A DNA stretch of 58,093 bases from Myxococcales bacterium (GCA_024640845.1 JAHEEE010000017.1:1-58093), one strand, 5' to 3'. Shown: positions 8,484 through 17,615, numbered from the stretch's first letter. Numbers and translations are program-made. Notes: a model not told the origin generated them from the sequence alone.

Positions 8484-9944
8484 CTACGCGCCGTCTTGCG
8501 GTTCGTGTGCCGATAGCGCGAATGACTCCTCGGGCGCGAGCACGAGCTTTCGTCGCGCGTAGACCGCGAACCAGATGAGTCCAAGGCCGTACCAAACCGC
8601 TGCCCCGATCACCACCTGTCGATAGACCGGATCCGTCACGAAAAGCGTGACCAGCGTGACGACGGCAATCAGCAGGGCCAGCACGGCTCCCGGGACGCCG
8701 AGCGGGCTTCGGTAGGGTCGCTCGATGTCCGGCAGACGGACTCGCAGCAGGATGTAGGACAGCATCTGGAGCGCGTAGGCGATCACCGCGCCGAACACAG
8801 CCATGTTGAGCAGCACCGCCCCCACGGGGTGATCCTGACCGAGGGAGTGAATCCCGAACGCGACTGCGTATCCGAGCGCCGCGCCGACGAAGAGGGCGAT
8901 GTGCGGCGTCTGTCGGCGGCGGTGCGTGCGGGAGAGCCAGCGTGGGAAGTAGCCGGCGCGCGACAACGAAAAGATTTGCCGGCCGTACGCAAAGATGATG
9001 CTGTGAAAGCTGGCGACGAGGCCGGTGACCGCGACGAGGGCAAGGAGCTTGGCGCCTATCCCCGCCCCGAAGGTCGTCTTGAAGCCTTCGAAGAGGGGTT
9101 CCGCGGAGGAGCCGAGCGCCTTCGATCCGGGAGCGATGCCAGCGTTCAGGAAGAGGGTGAGAAACGCAGCGATCACCAAGGTGAGCAAACCGTAGAGAAG
9201 GCCGCGGGGCAGGTCCCTCGCCGGAGCGTGGGCCTCCTCAGCGGCCAGGGGGAGCTGCTCGATCGCCAGAAAAAACCAGATCGCGAATGGCAGCGCAGAG
9301 AGAATCCCGCCGGGGCCGTTCGGCAGCCATTGCGTTCGGCCTTGCGCGGGTTCGATGTCGAGCGCCCAGCTCATGTCGAAGTGCGGGATCGCGCTCACCC
9401 AGAACACCACCAGCACGCCGAGCGCGAGGGCGGTGATCAACACGGTGAAACGGAATGTGATCTCCACGCCTGCGACGTTGAGGCCCACGAACATCGCGTA
9501 GGCGGCAAGCCACCAGAGCGGCTCGACACTCGCCGGCGTACCGAAGATCGCCCCCAAATAACCGCCGATGCCGACGACGATCACCGCCGGGGTCAAGATG
9601 TACTCCATGTTCTCGGCAAGCCCCGTGATGTAGGCGCCCCACGGCCCCATCGCCGAGCGCGCGAAGGAATAGGCGCCTCCCGTGTGAGGAAGCGCGGCGG
9701 CCATCTCGGCAATGCTGAAGCAGAGCCCGGCGTACATCAGCGTGATGATCACCGTCGCTAGGAAGAGGCCACCGAAGCCGCCGGCTCGAAGGCCAAAGTT
9801 CCAGCCGAAGAAGTCGCCGGAGATCACAGCGCCGACACCGAGCGCCCAGAGCGACCAGACCCCTGCGTACCGCCGCAGACCTCGCTCGGAGAAGTACTGA
9901 TCTGCGACCGAGTCGTATTCGACCCCCTGGCCTTTCTTCTTCAT
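8484..9944 (-). CDS. APC-family permease, ethanolamine type
   Basis: A 486-residue transporter with about 12 hydrophobic segments. The segment ISGDFFGWNFGL, the phrase AALPHTGGAYSFARSAMGPWG and LAENMEYILTPAV resemble ethanolamine permeases (Eat/2A0305) more than general amino-acid permeases. Start at M of MKKKGQGVEYDS (9944); the longer frame to 10025 overlaps the divergent fabI start. It probably imports ethanolamine or a similar amine, but no ethanolamine ammonia-lyase genes are in the window, so the substrate is inferred from similarity only. Confidence 0.82.
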   Translation of the reverse strand: MKKKGQGVEYDSVADQYFSERGLRRYAGVWSLWALGVGAVISGDFFGWNFGLRAGGFGGLFLATVIITLMYAGLCFSIAEMAAALPHTGGAYSFARSAMGPWGAYITGLAENMEYILTPAVIVVGIGGYLGAIFGTPASVEPLWWLAAYAMFVGLNVAGVEITFRFTVLITALALGVLVVFWVSAIPHFDMSWALDIEPAQGRTQWLPNGPGGILSALPFAIWFFLAIEQLPLAAEEAHAPARDLPRGLLYGLLTLVIAAFLTLFLNAGIAPGSKALGSSAEPLFEGFKTTFGAGIGAKLLALVAVTGLVASFHSIIFAYGRQIFSLSRAGYFPRWLSRTHRRRQTPHIALFVGAALGYAVAFGIHSLGQDHPVGAVLLNMAVFGAVIAYALQMLSYILLRVRLPDIERPYRSPLGVPGAVLALLIAVVTLVTLFVTDPVYRQVVIGAAVWYGLGLIWFAVYARRKLVLAPEESFALSAHEPQDGA

Positions 9945-9991
9945 GGCGCGGAGTGTAGCGGTTTGGAGGGACTGGCGATAAGGTTCCGCGC

Positions 9992-10912
9992 ATGTTGTCG
10001 ATCGACCTCTCGGGGAAGCGCGCATTCGTGGCAGGCGTCGCGGACGATGGAGGGTTTGGATTTGCGATCGCCAAAGCGCTCGCTGAAGCCGGCGCCTCGG
10101 TCTGCGTGGGGACGTGGCCGCCGGCTCTCGGTATCTTCGAAACGCTTCTCCGCCGCGGCAAGCTCGACGCCTCGCTCCAGATGTCCGACGGGAGCAAGCT
10201 CGAGCTAGAGCGCATTTATCCGCTGGACGCCGAGTACGACACGCTCGCAGACGCTCCAGACGAGATCCGCGCGCAGAAGCGGTACCGGGACCGCGGCGAC
10301 TTCAGCATCGAAGGAGTCGCCAACCGGTTTCGTGATGATTTCGGCGAAGCTTGTCTCGACATCGTGGTGCACAGCCTCGCCAATGGTCCCGAGGTCACCA
10401 AGCCCCTCATGGAGACGAGCCGAGCTGGATACCTGGCCGCACACGGTGCCAGCGCGTACTCGATGATCTCGCTCGCGCAACGCCTTCAGCCCCTGATGCG
10501 TGACAACGGCGCCCTGCTCGGGCTCACCTACCTCGCAAGCCAAGGCGTCGTCTCCGACTACGGCGGTGGTATGGCGTCCGCCAAAGCCGCGCTCGAAGCC
10601 GATGCGCGCATGCTGGCGTTCGAGATGGGACGAAAGTGGGGGCACCGAGTGAACTTGATTTCAGCAGGGCCGTTCGCCTCTCGCGCCGCGACCGCCATCG
10701 GGTTCATTCACAAGATGATCGAGTACTACGCGATCAACGCACCGCTCCCGGATGCTCTGCGGGCGCAAGAGGTCGGGCATGCGGCGGCCTTTCTGTGCAG
10801 CCCGCTGGCAAGCGGCATCACCGGCACCGTGCTCTACGTCGACAAGGGCTATCACGCGATGGCGGTGCCCGCCGACGTAGAGGGCTTGATCGACACCCTC
10901 AAGGGCAGCTAG
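9992..10912 (+). CDS. fabI: Enoyl-[acyl-carrier-protein] reductase, plant/chlamydia type
   Basis: SDR-fold enoyl-ACP reductase of 306 residues that reduces enoyl-ACP with NADH in fatty acid elongation. The N-terminal AFVAGVADDGGFGFAIAKAL is the FabI nucleotide loop. The insertion with the KRYRD-type segment (about residues 85-110) and the active-site segment DYGGGMASAKAALEAD (Tyr and Lys of the catalytic pair) are characteristic of plant chloroplast and chlamydial ENR rather than E. coli FabI. ENTRY into the C-terminus shows ITGTVLYVDKGYHAMA. It overlaps the kinase gene tail-to-tail by 4 bases. Confidence 0.93.
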   Translation: MLSIDLSGKRAFVAGVADDGGFGFAIAKALAEAGASVCVGTWPPALGIFETLLRRGKLDASLQMSDGSKLELERIYPLDAEYDTLADAPDEIRAQKRYRDRGDFSIEGVANRFRDDFGEACLDIVVHSLANGPEVTKPLMETSRAGYLAAHGASAYSMISLAQRLQPLMRDNGALLGLTYLASQGVVSDYGGGMASAKAALEADARMLAFEMGRKWGHRVNLISAGPFASRAATAIGFIHKMIEYYAINAPLPDALRAQEVGHAAAFLCSPLASGITGTVLYVDKGYHAMAVPADVEGLIDTLKGS

Positions 10913-11877
10913 GCCGCGACGACTTGGTGACGCGCCGTCGGCCGGATGCTCGTCGTCTCCGGAGCGACTTCGAGCGACGATACGAGAAGGCGTTCGGTGC
11001 GAACCCGACCGATGAGCCAAGGGTCGAGCGCGCGCATCAGCGCGCGGGCCGAAGGGTGACGTCCCGATGGATTTCTGCTCATCAGCTTGGCCACCACGCC
11101 GTCGATCTCGGGGTCCAGGTGCGGAGCGAAAAGGCTCAGCCGAGGAGCGTCCTCGCGGATGATCCGCCGAAGAACGTCGGTCACGTCGCTTCCTGTGAAC
11201 GGGAGCTTCCCGGTCAGCGCTTCGAACATCGTCACGCCGACGCTGAAGAGGTCGGCCCGCGCATCGACGAACGGGTTGCCGCTTGCCTGCTCCGGTGACG
11301 CGTAGCTCGGTGTGCCGTAGACGCGCCCGCGCTCCCGGCCTCTCTCGTCGGCAGGCGCGCTGTCAGCGGCGCACACACCGAAATCGAGGAGGTGCAAGTC
11401 GAGCTCGCCATGTGGGCCCCGGTTGAGCAGGATGTGCTCGGGCTTGATGTCCCGGTGCACGTAGCCGTGCCGGTGGACGCTGTGGAGCACCGATGCCAGG
11501 CGCGCGATGATGACGGCGATCTGCTTTGGCCCGATGGGGCCGCGACGCCGGAGGTACGACGAGAGGCTCTCCGAACGCATGTGCTTCATCACCAGGTACG
11601 GCGAGCCATCGTAGAGCGTCCCGTGGTCGATGACCGGGACGATCCCCGGGTGAAATACCCGTCGTGCGACCTCGACCTCGCGCCGCACTCGGCTCATCAG
11701 GTCGGGGTTCCCGGCAAACGCGGGTCGGAGCATCTTGACGACCACACGCTCGAGGGTCGCCAAGCGCTCGGCCTCGAACACGATCCCGGTACCCCCGGTC
11801 CCGATCGCATGGCCGATTCGATACCGGCCGTCCAGAAGCTGCCCCCGAACCTCGCTCCGCTCAGTCGATGCCCCCAT
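10909..11877 (-). CDS. Cytosolic Ser/Thr protein kinase (Hanks type)
   Basis: A 322-residue kinase with glycine loop IGTGGTGIVFEAE, catalytic lysine in VVVKML, catalytic loop HRDIKPEHILL, DFG in LLDFGVCAAD, and activation segment end GTPSYASPEQASGNP. The kinase domain spans about residues 15-285. The last 35 residues are a short unstructured tail with no PASTA or membrane segment, so the protein is predicted to be cytosolic. Glu replaces the usual Asn in the catalytic loop (KPEH rather than KPEN/KPSN), a common bacterial variant. Downstream on its strand lies only the convergent fabI. Confidence 0.93.
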   Translation of the reverse strand: MGASTERSEVRGQLLDGRYRIGHAIGTGGTGIVFEAERLATLERVVVKMLRPAFAGNPDLMSRVRREVEVARRVFHPGIVPVIDHGTLYDGSPYLVMKHMRSESLSSYLRRRGPIGPKQIAVIIARLASVLHSVHRHGYVHRDIKPEHILLNRGPHGELDLHLLDFGVCAADSAPADERGRERGRVYGTPSYASPEQASGNPFVDARADLFSVGVTMFEALTGKLPFTGSDVTDVLRRIIREDAPRLSLFAPHLDPEIDGVVAKLMSRNPSGRHPSARALMRALDPWLIGRVRTERLLVSSLEVAPETTSIRPTARHQVVAA

Positions 11878-11973
11878 CGCGACAAGACTCGGGCGGGGTG
11901 GCGGTTTGCGTCAAAAAAGCTGCGTCGGGGGTGGCGTTTGGGGATCGAGATTGCAGGGGCGGGGTCAATGGAC

Positions 11974-12140
11974 GCGATTGGCGTCGGGAGGTTTAGTTAC
12001 ATCCGCCCGCCCGCCCCCACCGCGTAATCCTCCCTCCGCGGCACTCGCTTCGCTCTGCCTTGGCGGCGCGTTCGCGCCGGGCTTCGCCCTGCGGGCTCGC
12101 GGGTTGGTGGCTTCTGCGGTGGGGAGGGCTGGTGGCGTGG
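11974..12140. repeat. Dispersed GC-rich module, copy A1
   Basis: First copy of a roughly 160-base module. It opens GCGATTGGCGTCGGGAGG, passes through a C-rich run of CCGCCC/CCCCAC, then ACTCGCTTCGCTCTGCCTTG, GGCGGCGC, GGGCTTCGCCC and GGGCTCGCGG. It continues into a spacer GGTTGGTGGCTTCTGCGG also present in copy D1. The same module recurs at 12141, 31819, 40644, 57698 and 57862. Open frames through it are low-complexity Arg/Ala/Gly translations and I do not consider them genes. Confidence 0.9.
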
Positions 12141-12299
12141 TTTGGTTTAGTTAATGTCCACCCGCCCACCCCCACCCGTAGTCCTCCCTCCGCGGCACTC
12201 GCTTCGCTCTGCCTTGGCGGCGCTTCGCGCCGGGCTTCGCCCTTCGGGCTCGCGCTGCCGCGCGTGTCTTCGGGCCGGGTTTCTTGCGTGCGCACATTG
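12141..12299. repeat. Dispersed GC-rich module, copy A2
   Basis: Second, tandem copy of the module, entering at TTTGGTTTAGTTAATGTCC, lacking the first 15 or so bases of copy A1, and ending with GCTGCCGCGCGTGTCTTCGG and CGGGTTTCTTGCGTGC. The same A1-A2 dimer arrangement, including the spacer, is seen in copies D1-D2 at the window end. It runs directly into the structured module at 12300. Confidence 0.9.
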
Positions 12300-12549
12300 T
12301 CGCAGCCCTTTTGATGCAAAGAGTCGTTCATAAGGGGCTCGGAAAAACGCGATGGGGGTTGGAGCGGGCGTGCGAAGTGCCAATCGGCACGACAGCAACC
12401 ACCCCCGATTGGCGCGCCGCCCGAGGCGAGGCTTGCGTGGCCCGACCCTCCCAGTTCTTCCGGCCACCTTTGCAAGCCGAGCCGTCCCGTGAAACCCCCC
12501 ATCGTGTTTTTCCGAGCCCCGTGTGCACCTCGACGCCCGGGCGTGGTGC
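12300..12549. repeat. Structured multi-stem module, copy A
   Basis: A 250-base module predicted to fold into four stems. P1 pairs 12334-12358 with 12496-12520 (25 bp, one G-U). P2 pairs 12379-12387 with 12405-12413 (9 bp perfect). P3 pairs 12430-12442 with 12462-12478 (13 bp around a 4-base CTTT bulge). P4 is the hairpin 12525-12549 with core ACGCCCGGGCGT. P2 and P3 are nested in P1. A second full copy at 31986 keeps all four stems with compensatory changes. No open frame explains it. Transcribed strand is unknown. Confidence 0.85.
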
Positions 12550-12577
12550 CCACGGGCCTCCCAGTGTCAGTGCCCCC

Positions 12578-13492
12578 TCAGTCCGCCGTGCGGAAGCTGT
12601 TGATCGTTTCCCTCTCGTCGTACGAGTAGCGGAAATCCGTTGCGCGGCGGAAGGTCTCGCTGTCGACCACGATGGGGTATTTCAGATGATCGATCGCGCC
12701 CGCAGGCAGCGAGGGTAGCCCGAGTCGCCCTAGGCCCATCCTGAAGAGCGCCTCCGGCATTCGAAGCGGCCTTCTCCCGGCGGCTCTCACGATCGTCGCG
12801 AGCGGCACCGGCGTCGGGCCCGACACGTTGAAGATGCCGTGGAGCTTGTGGGCGACGGCGGTGACGATCGCCTCGGCGGCATCGAGCTCGTGAATGAAGT
12901 GGAACAGCGGATCGAATCCCATCACCAGGGGGACAGTCGGGCCCTTGAGAAAGGTTCCGAGCGTTCCATGGCGGCTTGGGCCGAGGGTGTACACGATGCG
13001 CAAGACCGCCGTCGCGATCTCCGGGTAGCGCCAGAGCGCCGAGGCGGCGTAGAGATCCGCTGCGACCAAGTCGGCGAGCTCGGGGAATGCGTGCGCAGAG
13101 ATCGGAGGCTCGTCCTCCGTGTGGTAGAGCGGCGAGTCCGCCGCGGCTCCGTAGAACGTGTGGCGTCCGGCAAAGACCGCCTGTTTGACGCCGTAGCTGT
13201 GACAGTGCTGGATGAACGCTCGCGTTCCGTTGAGGTTCACGCGCATCCGGTCGGGGCTTTGGTGCACCAAGTGGGTGACCGTCGCCATATGGATTGCGGC
13301 GTCCGGGCGATACGTCCGAAACACGTCTTCGGCGGGGCGCTTTCGAATGTCGGCCTGATGAACCTCGATCTCGGGAGGCCCCTCCGGCCAAGGGCGCCGA
13401 TCGATCCCGACGACGTCGTAGCCCCTTCGCAACAGCTCGAGCCCCACCAAACGTCCGAGCTTCCCCGAGATGCCTGTCACTAGAACCTTCAT
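12578..13492 (-). CDS. NAD-dependent epimerase/dehydratase (SDR family)
   Basis: An extended-SDR protein of 304 residues. The N-terminal nucleotide motif is [15 protein letters not shown] (a G-x-x-G-x-x-G variant). The usual YxxxK catalytic pair is not obvious: the region after [11 protein letters not shown] reads [13 protein letters not shown], so a classical Tyr-Lys dyad may be degenerate. The substrate cannot be named. It starts at ATG 13492 and shares one base with the acyltransferase stop (TGATG), or from GTG 13495 with a 4-base overlap. This coupling suggests a lipid or envelope-related role. Confidence 0.78.
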   Translation of the reverse strand: MKVLVTGISGKLGRLVGLELLRRGYDVVGIDRRPWPEGPPEIEVHQADIRKRPAEDVFRTYRPDAAIHMATVTHLVHQSPDRMRVNLNGTRAFIQHCHSYGVKQAVFAGRHTFYGAAADSPLYHTEDEPPISAHAFPELADLVAADLYAASALWRYPEIATAVLRIVYTLGPSRHGTLGTFLKGPTVPLVMGFDPLFHFIHELDAAEAIVTAVAHKLHGIFNVSGPTPVPLATIVRAAGRRPLRMPEALFRMGLGRLGLPSLPAGAIDHLKYPIVVDSETFRRATDFRYSYDERETINSFRTAD

Positions 13493-14352
13493 CACAATAC
13501 GAGCTCTTCCTCGGAGATCCGTTTCTCTCTGAGAGCGCGGCCTTGTTGGATCAAGTCGTGGATTCGTTCTTTCACTCGATTGACCATCGCGTTCACGACT
13601 TCGTCACTCTCGTGCCCGGTGCCTTCGAAAGTCATCGGTCTTCCATACAGGAGTTGAAAGCGCGTCGGCTTGGGGATGAGCAGGCCCCACTTCGTGACGG
13701 GGATGTAGGGGACCCCCATCAGCCTTCCGAGCCGCTTGAGATTGGCGATCGTCGGCAGCGCCTCTCCTCCTCCGACGAAGCCGAACGGGAAAATGGGGCT
13801 CTTGGTCTCGAGCGCGAGCCGCATGAAGCCAGTTCCGAACTCGATCAAGGAATCCGCGTCTTTCGCGAGCTTTGCAGTCCCTCTGGCGCCTTCGGGAAAC
13901 ACGAGGAGCAGCCGCTCGTCGCGCAGCAAGCGCTTCGCCTGATCCGGATTGCCCGTGAATTGGCCGGTTCGCGCCATGAGCTGCGACGCGCCGGGAAATT
14001 GGTGGATGAACTTGTCGATCATGGCGTGGGGGAGTCGCGGCGGCTCGGCGTCGAGCAGCATCGAGCCCATCACCATCGCGCCATCGATCGCGACACCGCC
14101 CGAGTGGTTGCCGATCAGGATCCCGCGTCCGCGGGACGCGACGTGGTCGAGGCCGTACACGTCGACCTTGAAGTAGAAGCGATAGATCCACGCGAACGCC
14201 GACACGAATCGAATCAGATCGTTCTTGTCGATGCCGTATGGGTCCACCCCAAACTTGTTGAACTGCAGATCCAACGCCTCGATGCGGGCGGCGACTTCGG
14301 GGTCGATGGGGAAGAGATTATCGAGCAAGGTGGCCTCGCAGCGTCCCGACAT
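13492..14352 (-). CDS. PlsC-like 1-acylglycerol-type acyltransferase
   Basis: A 286-residue acyltransferase of the LPLAT/diacylglycerol acyltransferase-like group. The catalytic block reads [13 protein letters not shown], the variant H-S-G-G-x-x-I-D motif, and the substrate/phosphate block is [15 protein letters not shown] membrane-proximal segment [19 protein letters not shown] precedes the active site. It acts on a lysolipid or related acceptor at the inner membrane. Downstream epimerase is translationally coupled. Substrate is not determinable from sequence alone. Confidence 0.85.
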   Translation of the reverse strand: MSGRCEATLLDNLFPIDPEVAARIEALDLQFNKFGVDPYGIDKNDLIRFVSAFAWIYRFYFKVDVYGLDHVASRGRGILIGNHSGGVAIDGAMVMGSMLLDAEPPRLPHAMIDKFIHQFPGASQLMARTGQFTGNPDQAKRLLRDERLLLVFPEGARGTAKLAKDADSLIEFGTGFMRLALETKSPIFPFGFVGGGEALPTIANLKRLGRLMGVPYIPVTKWGLLIPKPTRFQLLYGRPMTFEGTGHESDEVVNAMVNRVKERIHDLIQQGRALREKRISEEELVL

Positions 14353-14382
14353 CTGTATGTTGGCTTGGCGGAGAACGCAATG

Positions 14383-15753
14383 TCAGTCCCCGCCCGGCTT
14401 GCGGAGCCCAAGCGCTCGCATCTTCTTGTAGAGATGGCTGCGCTCGAGACCGAGGTCGGCGGCCGTCTTCGTCACGTGACCGTCCCGGTACCGCAGCGCT
14501 CGGGTGATCAAGTCTCGCTCCGCCGCCTCGAGCATCTCGCGAATCGGGGTTTCCGGCCGAAAATACCTCTGAGAGGGGTCCGCCGCCCCGGTCGGCAGAA
14601 GCGCGCGCGCCTCGGCCTCGCCGATGAGCGTTCCCGGGGTCAGGATCACGAGCCGCTCGACGAGATTCCGCAGCTCGCGGACGTTGCCCGGGTAGGGGTA
14701 GGCGGCGAGCAGGGCCATCGCGCCCGGCGATATCTTTTTGCCGGGGCGATCGTGGGTTTCGCAGGCCAGTTCGAGGAAATGCTCGGCCAGCCGGGGCACG
14801 TCGCTCGGTCGCTCGCGCAGCGGCGGCACGAGGAGGGGGAGGACGTTGAGTCGGTCGAAGAGATCGGCGCGGAAACGCCCCGCTTCGATCTCTTTTTCGA
14901 GAGCCTTGTTGGTCGCGGCGACCACCCGCACGTCCACGCGAACCGGCGCGCCGCCGCCAACCCGCTCGAGCTCTCCGTCTTGGAGCACGCGCAGCAGCTT
15001 GGCCTGCATTTGCGGAGGCATGTCGCCCACTTCGTCGAGAAAGAGCGTTCCGCCGTGCGCCCGCTCGAACTTCCCGTGGCGCTTTTTCGTTGCGCCGGTA
15101 AACGCGCCGGCTTCGTGGCCGAACAGCTCGCTTTCGATCAAGCCCTCCGGCACCGCAGCGCAATTGAGCTTCTCGAAAGGTCCCCCGGCTCGCGCAGAGC
15201 CGGCATGGATGGCGCCCGCGACGAGCTCTTTGCCGGTGCCGCGCTCTCCGAGGATCAGCACCGCAGCGTTCGACCGCGCCGCGAGCGAGACTTGTTCGCG
15301 TAGCGACTGGATGGCCGCACTCTGTCCGAGAAGGGTATCGCCGGCGCCGAACCGCCGCCGAAGGTCCTCGTTTTCTTCTTGCAGCGCGCGAAGGCGAAGG
15401 CTTCTGCGGAGCGCAAGCACGAGCCGATCGCTTCCGATGGGTTTCTCGATGAAGTCGTCGGCCCCGCGATGGATGGCCTCCATCGCGACGTCGATCGTCC
15501 CGTGGCCGCTCATCATGATCACCGGGGTATCGACCTCGCGCTTGGCGAGCTCGTCGAGCATCTGCAGCCCGTCGATGCCGGGGAGCTGCACGTCGAGCAG
15601 AATCGCGTCAAAGCTCTGCTTTGCGATCTTGTCGAGCGCGATCTCCGCGCTCCCAGCCACCTCGACGTCGTACCCTTCGAGGCCGAGCGCGCGTGAAACC
15701 GAGGTCAGAATGTTTCGTTCGTCGTCGACGACGAGAACCGTCGCGGCCGGCAT
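14383..15753 (-). CDS. NtrC-family sigma54 response regulator
   Basis: A 456-residue enhancer-binding protein. The receiver (1-120) has the DDE acidic cluster, phosphoacceptor D in ILLDVQLPG, and K in EKPIGS. The AAA+ domain (about 140-375) has Walker A GERGTGKE, sigma54-contact loop EAGAFTGATKK, Walker [12 protein letters not shown] and the arginine finger region FRADLFDRLNV. The C-terminal Fis HTH ends TKTAADLGLERSHLYKKM, resembling NtrX-type regulators. The cognate kinase is not adjacent on the same strand; the hybrid kinase at 17656 is the nearest candidate. Confidence 0.92.
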   Translation of the reverse strand: MPAATVLVVDDERNILTSVSRALGLEGYDVEVAGSAEIALDKIAKQSFDAILLDVQLPGIDGLQMLDELAKREVDTPVIMMSGHGTIDVAMEAIHRGADDFIEKPIGSDRLVLALRRSLRLRALQEENEDLRRRFGAGDTLLGQSAAIQSLREQVSLAARSNAAVLILGERGTGKELVAGAIHAGSARAGGPFEKLNCAAVPEGLIESELFGHEAGAFTGATKKRHGKFERAHGGTLFLDEVGDMPPQMQAKLLRVLQDGELERVGGGAPVRVDVRVVAATNKALEKEIEAGRFRADLFDRLNVLPLLVPPLRERPSDVPRLAEHFLELACETHDRPGKKISPGAMALLAAYPYPGNVRELRNLVERLVILTPGTLIGEAEARALLPTGAADPSQRYFRPETPIREMLEAAERDLITRALRYRDGHVTKTAADLGLERSHLYKKMRALGLRKPGGD

Positions 15754-15783
15754 GTGGATACGCTAGCACACGGCGAGGGGCGC

Positions 15784-17565
15784 TCAGGTGCCCGTCTCGT
15801 CGTCGCGCTTGGGCACGGGAACCGAGCGAATGCGCGTCTCCGAGACCCGCTGGCTGGTCGCAAGCCAGGCGACTAGGTCATCTGGCGCTTGGGGGCGTGC
15901 GTAGAGATAGCCCTGCGCGATGTCGCACCCGTGATTGCGCAGGTACTCGAGCTGCCCTTCGGTCTCGACACCCTCGGCGACGACATCCAGACCCAAATTC
16001 TTCCCTAGGCCGACGATCATGTTGGCGATCGGACCGCCGCGGTCGTTGGCCTCGACGCTCTGCACGAAGTTCTTGTCGATCTTGAGCGCGTTGAGCGGGA
16101 AGTCGTGAAGGTAGGTCAGCGACGAGTAGCCGGTGCCGAAATCGTCGATGGCGATCCGCACGCCGACCTCCCGCAACTCGCGAAGGAGCGCGCCGGCTTC
16201 CCCCGGGTCGCTCATGAGGCAGCTCTCGGTCAGCTCGATCTCGAGGAACTCGGGCGGGAGCTTGGTCTCCTTGAGCGCGCCGCGGATCTTCTCGATGAGC
16301 ATCGGGTCTTCGAACTGTTGGGCGGAAACGTTGACGCCGATGCGCATGGGCTCGAAGTCCATCGCGTGCCAGCGCCGCACCTGCTCGCAGGCGGTCTGCA
16401 ACACCCACTCACCAACCTCGTTGATGAGCCCAAATTCCTCGAGTCCGGCGATGAAATGATGGGGAGCGAGAAGGCCGCGCGTCGGGCTCATCCAGCGAAT
16501 CAGCGCTTCCACTCCGATCACCGTGCCGGTCCTCAGGCAGATCTGCGGCTGGTAGACGAGCTGAAATTCGCCTTTCTCCGCGGCGCGTCGGAGCGCCCAC
16601 TCGAGCGCATGCCTCGACTGCGCCTCCTCCTGCATCGCGTCGGCAAAGAACTGGTATCGGCCGCGGCCCGAGGACTTCGCCTGGTACATCGCCAAGTCCG
16701 CTGCGCGGAGCAGCTCCGAGAGATTGCTTCCGTTTTCAGGAAACATCGCGATTCCGACGCTGGTCGAGCTGTTGATCTCGTGCCCCCCGATCGTCGTGAC
16801 TTCGGCGAGGCTGTCGATGATGCGCTCGATGACCGGCAGAACTTCACGGGCTTCGCTGACGCCTTCGAGCACGACTGCAAACTCGTCCCCGCCAAGGCGC
16901 GCGACCGTGTCCTGGTCGCGAAGACTCGCCCGAATGCGCTGCGCCACCTCGACCAGAAGCTTGTCGCCAATCTCGTGACCCAGCATGTCGTTGATCTCTT
17001 TGAACCGGTCCATGTCGAGCACCAGCGTCGCGACACCCGTTCCGGCGCGCATCGCTCTACCGAGCGCGTGCTCGACCCTCTCGCGAAGCAGCGTTCGATT
17101 CGGCAGCGAAGTTAGCTGGTCGTAGTGTGCGAGCCGCACGAGCTCGAGCTCGGTTCGCTTTCGCTCCACGGCGTAGCGAATCACGCGGTGGAGATTGGCG
17201 CCGTCGATGTGACCCTTCACGAGGTAGTCCTGGGCGCCCGCCTTGACCGACCTCAGCGAGATCGCCTCATCCTCCCAGGCGCTCACGATCACGAGCGGGA
17301 TGTCCGGATACGAGGTCTGCAGGCTCGTGACGGTCTGGGTCCCTCGGGAGTCCGGCAGGTTCAAGTCCGCGAGGATCACGTCGGGGGTCAGCTCTTCAGC
17401 CGAAAGGATGGCGTCGTTGAGCGTGCGGACGTGGGTGATCCGATAATAGGAGCCCGTCACGCGGCGAAGCAGCCTCCGGACGAGCTGGGCGTCGATGAGG
17501 TTGTCCTCGACGAGGAGGACCTCTCGGACCTCGCGCTCTTCCTCGTCCTCGCGCTTATCAAGCAT
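15784..17565 (-). CDS. REC-GGDEF-EAL bifunctional c-di-GMP protein
   Basis: A 593-residue protein with a receiver (about 14-135, D in ILADLNLPDSRG, K in LVKGH), GGDEF (about 155-315, RLGGDEF, I-site RDQD) and EAL (about 330-580). EAL metal and catalytic motifs are all visible: GVEALIRW, NVSAQQF, EIELTES, DDFGTGYSSL, KIDKNF, AEGVET and QGYLYARP. Both activities could therefore be functional, with phosphorylation of the receiver switching synthesis and degradation. It is divergent from the hybrid kinase at 17656 across 90 bases, a plausible shared control region. Confidence 0.93.
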   Translation of the reverse strand: MLDKREDEEEREVREVLLVEDNLIDAQLVRRLLRRVTGSYYRITHVRTLNDAILSAEELTPDVILADLNLPDSRGTQTVTSLQTSYPDIPLVIVSAWEDEAISLRSVKAGAQDYLVKGHIDGANLHRVIRYAVERKRTELELVRLAHYDQLTSLPNRTLLRERVEHALGRAMRAGTGVATLVLDMDRFKEINDMLGHEIGDKLLVEVAQRIRASLRDQDTVARLGGDEFAVVLEGVSEAREVLPVIERIIDSLAEVTTIGGHEINSSTSVGIAMFPENGSNLSELLRAADLAMYQAKSSGRGRYQFFADAMQEEAQSRHALEWALRRAAEKGEFQLVYQPQICLRTGTVIGVEALIRWMSPTRGLLAPHHFIAGLEEFGLINEVGEWVLQTACEQVRRWHAMDFEPMRIGVNVSAQQFEDPMLIEKIRGALKETKLPPEFLEIELTESCLMSDPGEAGALLRELREVGVRIAIDDFGTGYSSLTYLHDFPLNALKIDKNFVQSVEANDRGGPIANMIVGLGKNLGLDVVAEGVETEGQLEYLRNHGCDIAQGYLYARPQAPDDLVAWLATSQRVSETRIRSVPVPKRDDETGT

Positions 17566-17586
17566 CGCCCACCATCAAAAATACCG

Positions 17587-17615
17587 TTACCAGCGCCTTA
17601 TTACAGTGCTATGGT
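17587..17615 (+). promoter_or_regulatory. Candidate extended -10 promoter for hybrid kinase
   Basis: TTACCA (17587-17592), a 17-base spacer, and TATGGT (17610-17615) preceded by TGC, an extended -10. This gives a leader of about 35 bases before the GTG start at 17656. Each hexamer matches 4 of 6 consensus positions, so this is a moderate motif-based call. Confidence 0.38.

Noticed and set aside
11993-12553. Overlapping long open frames on both strands through the repeat cluster (also at 31790-32386, 40557-40824 and 57585-58085)
   Set aside because: Their translations are Arg/Ala/Gly-rich shadows of the repeat, differ by frameshifts between copies, and show no conserved reading frame.
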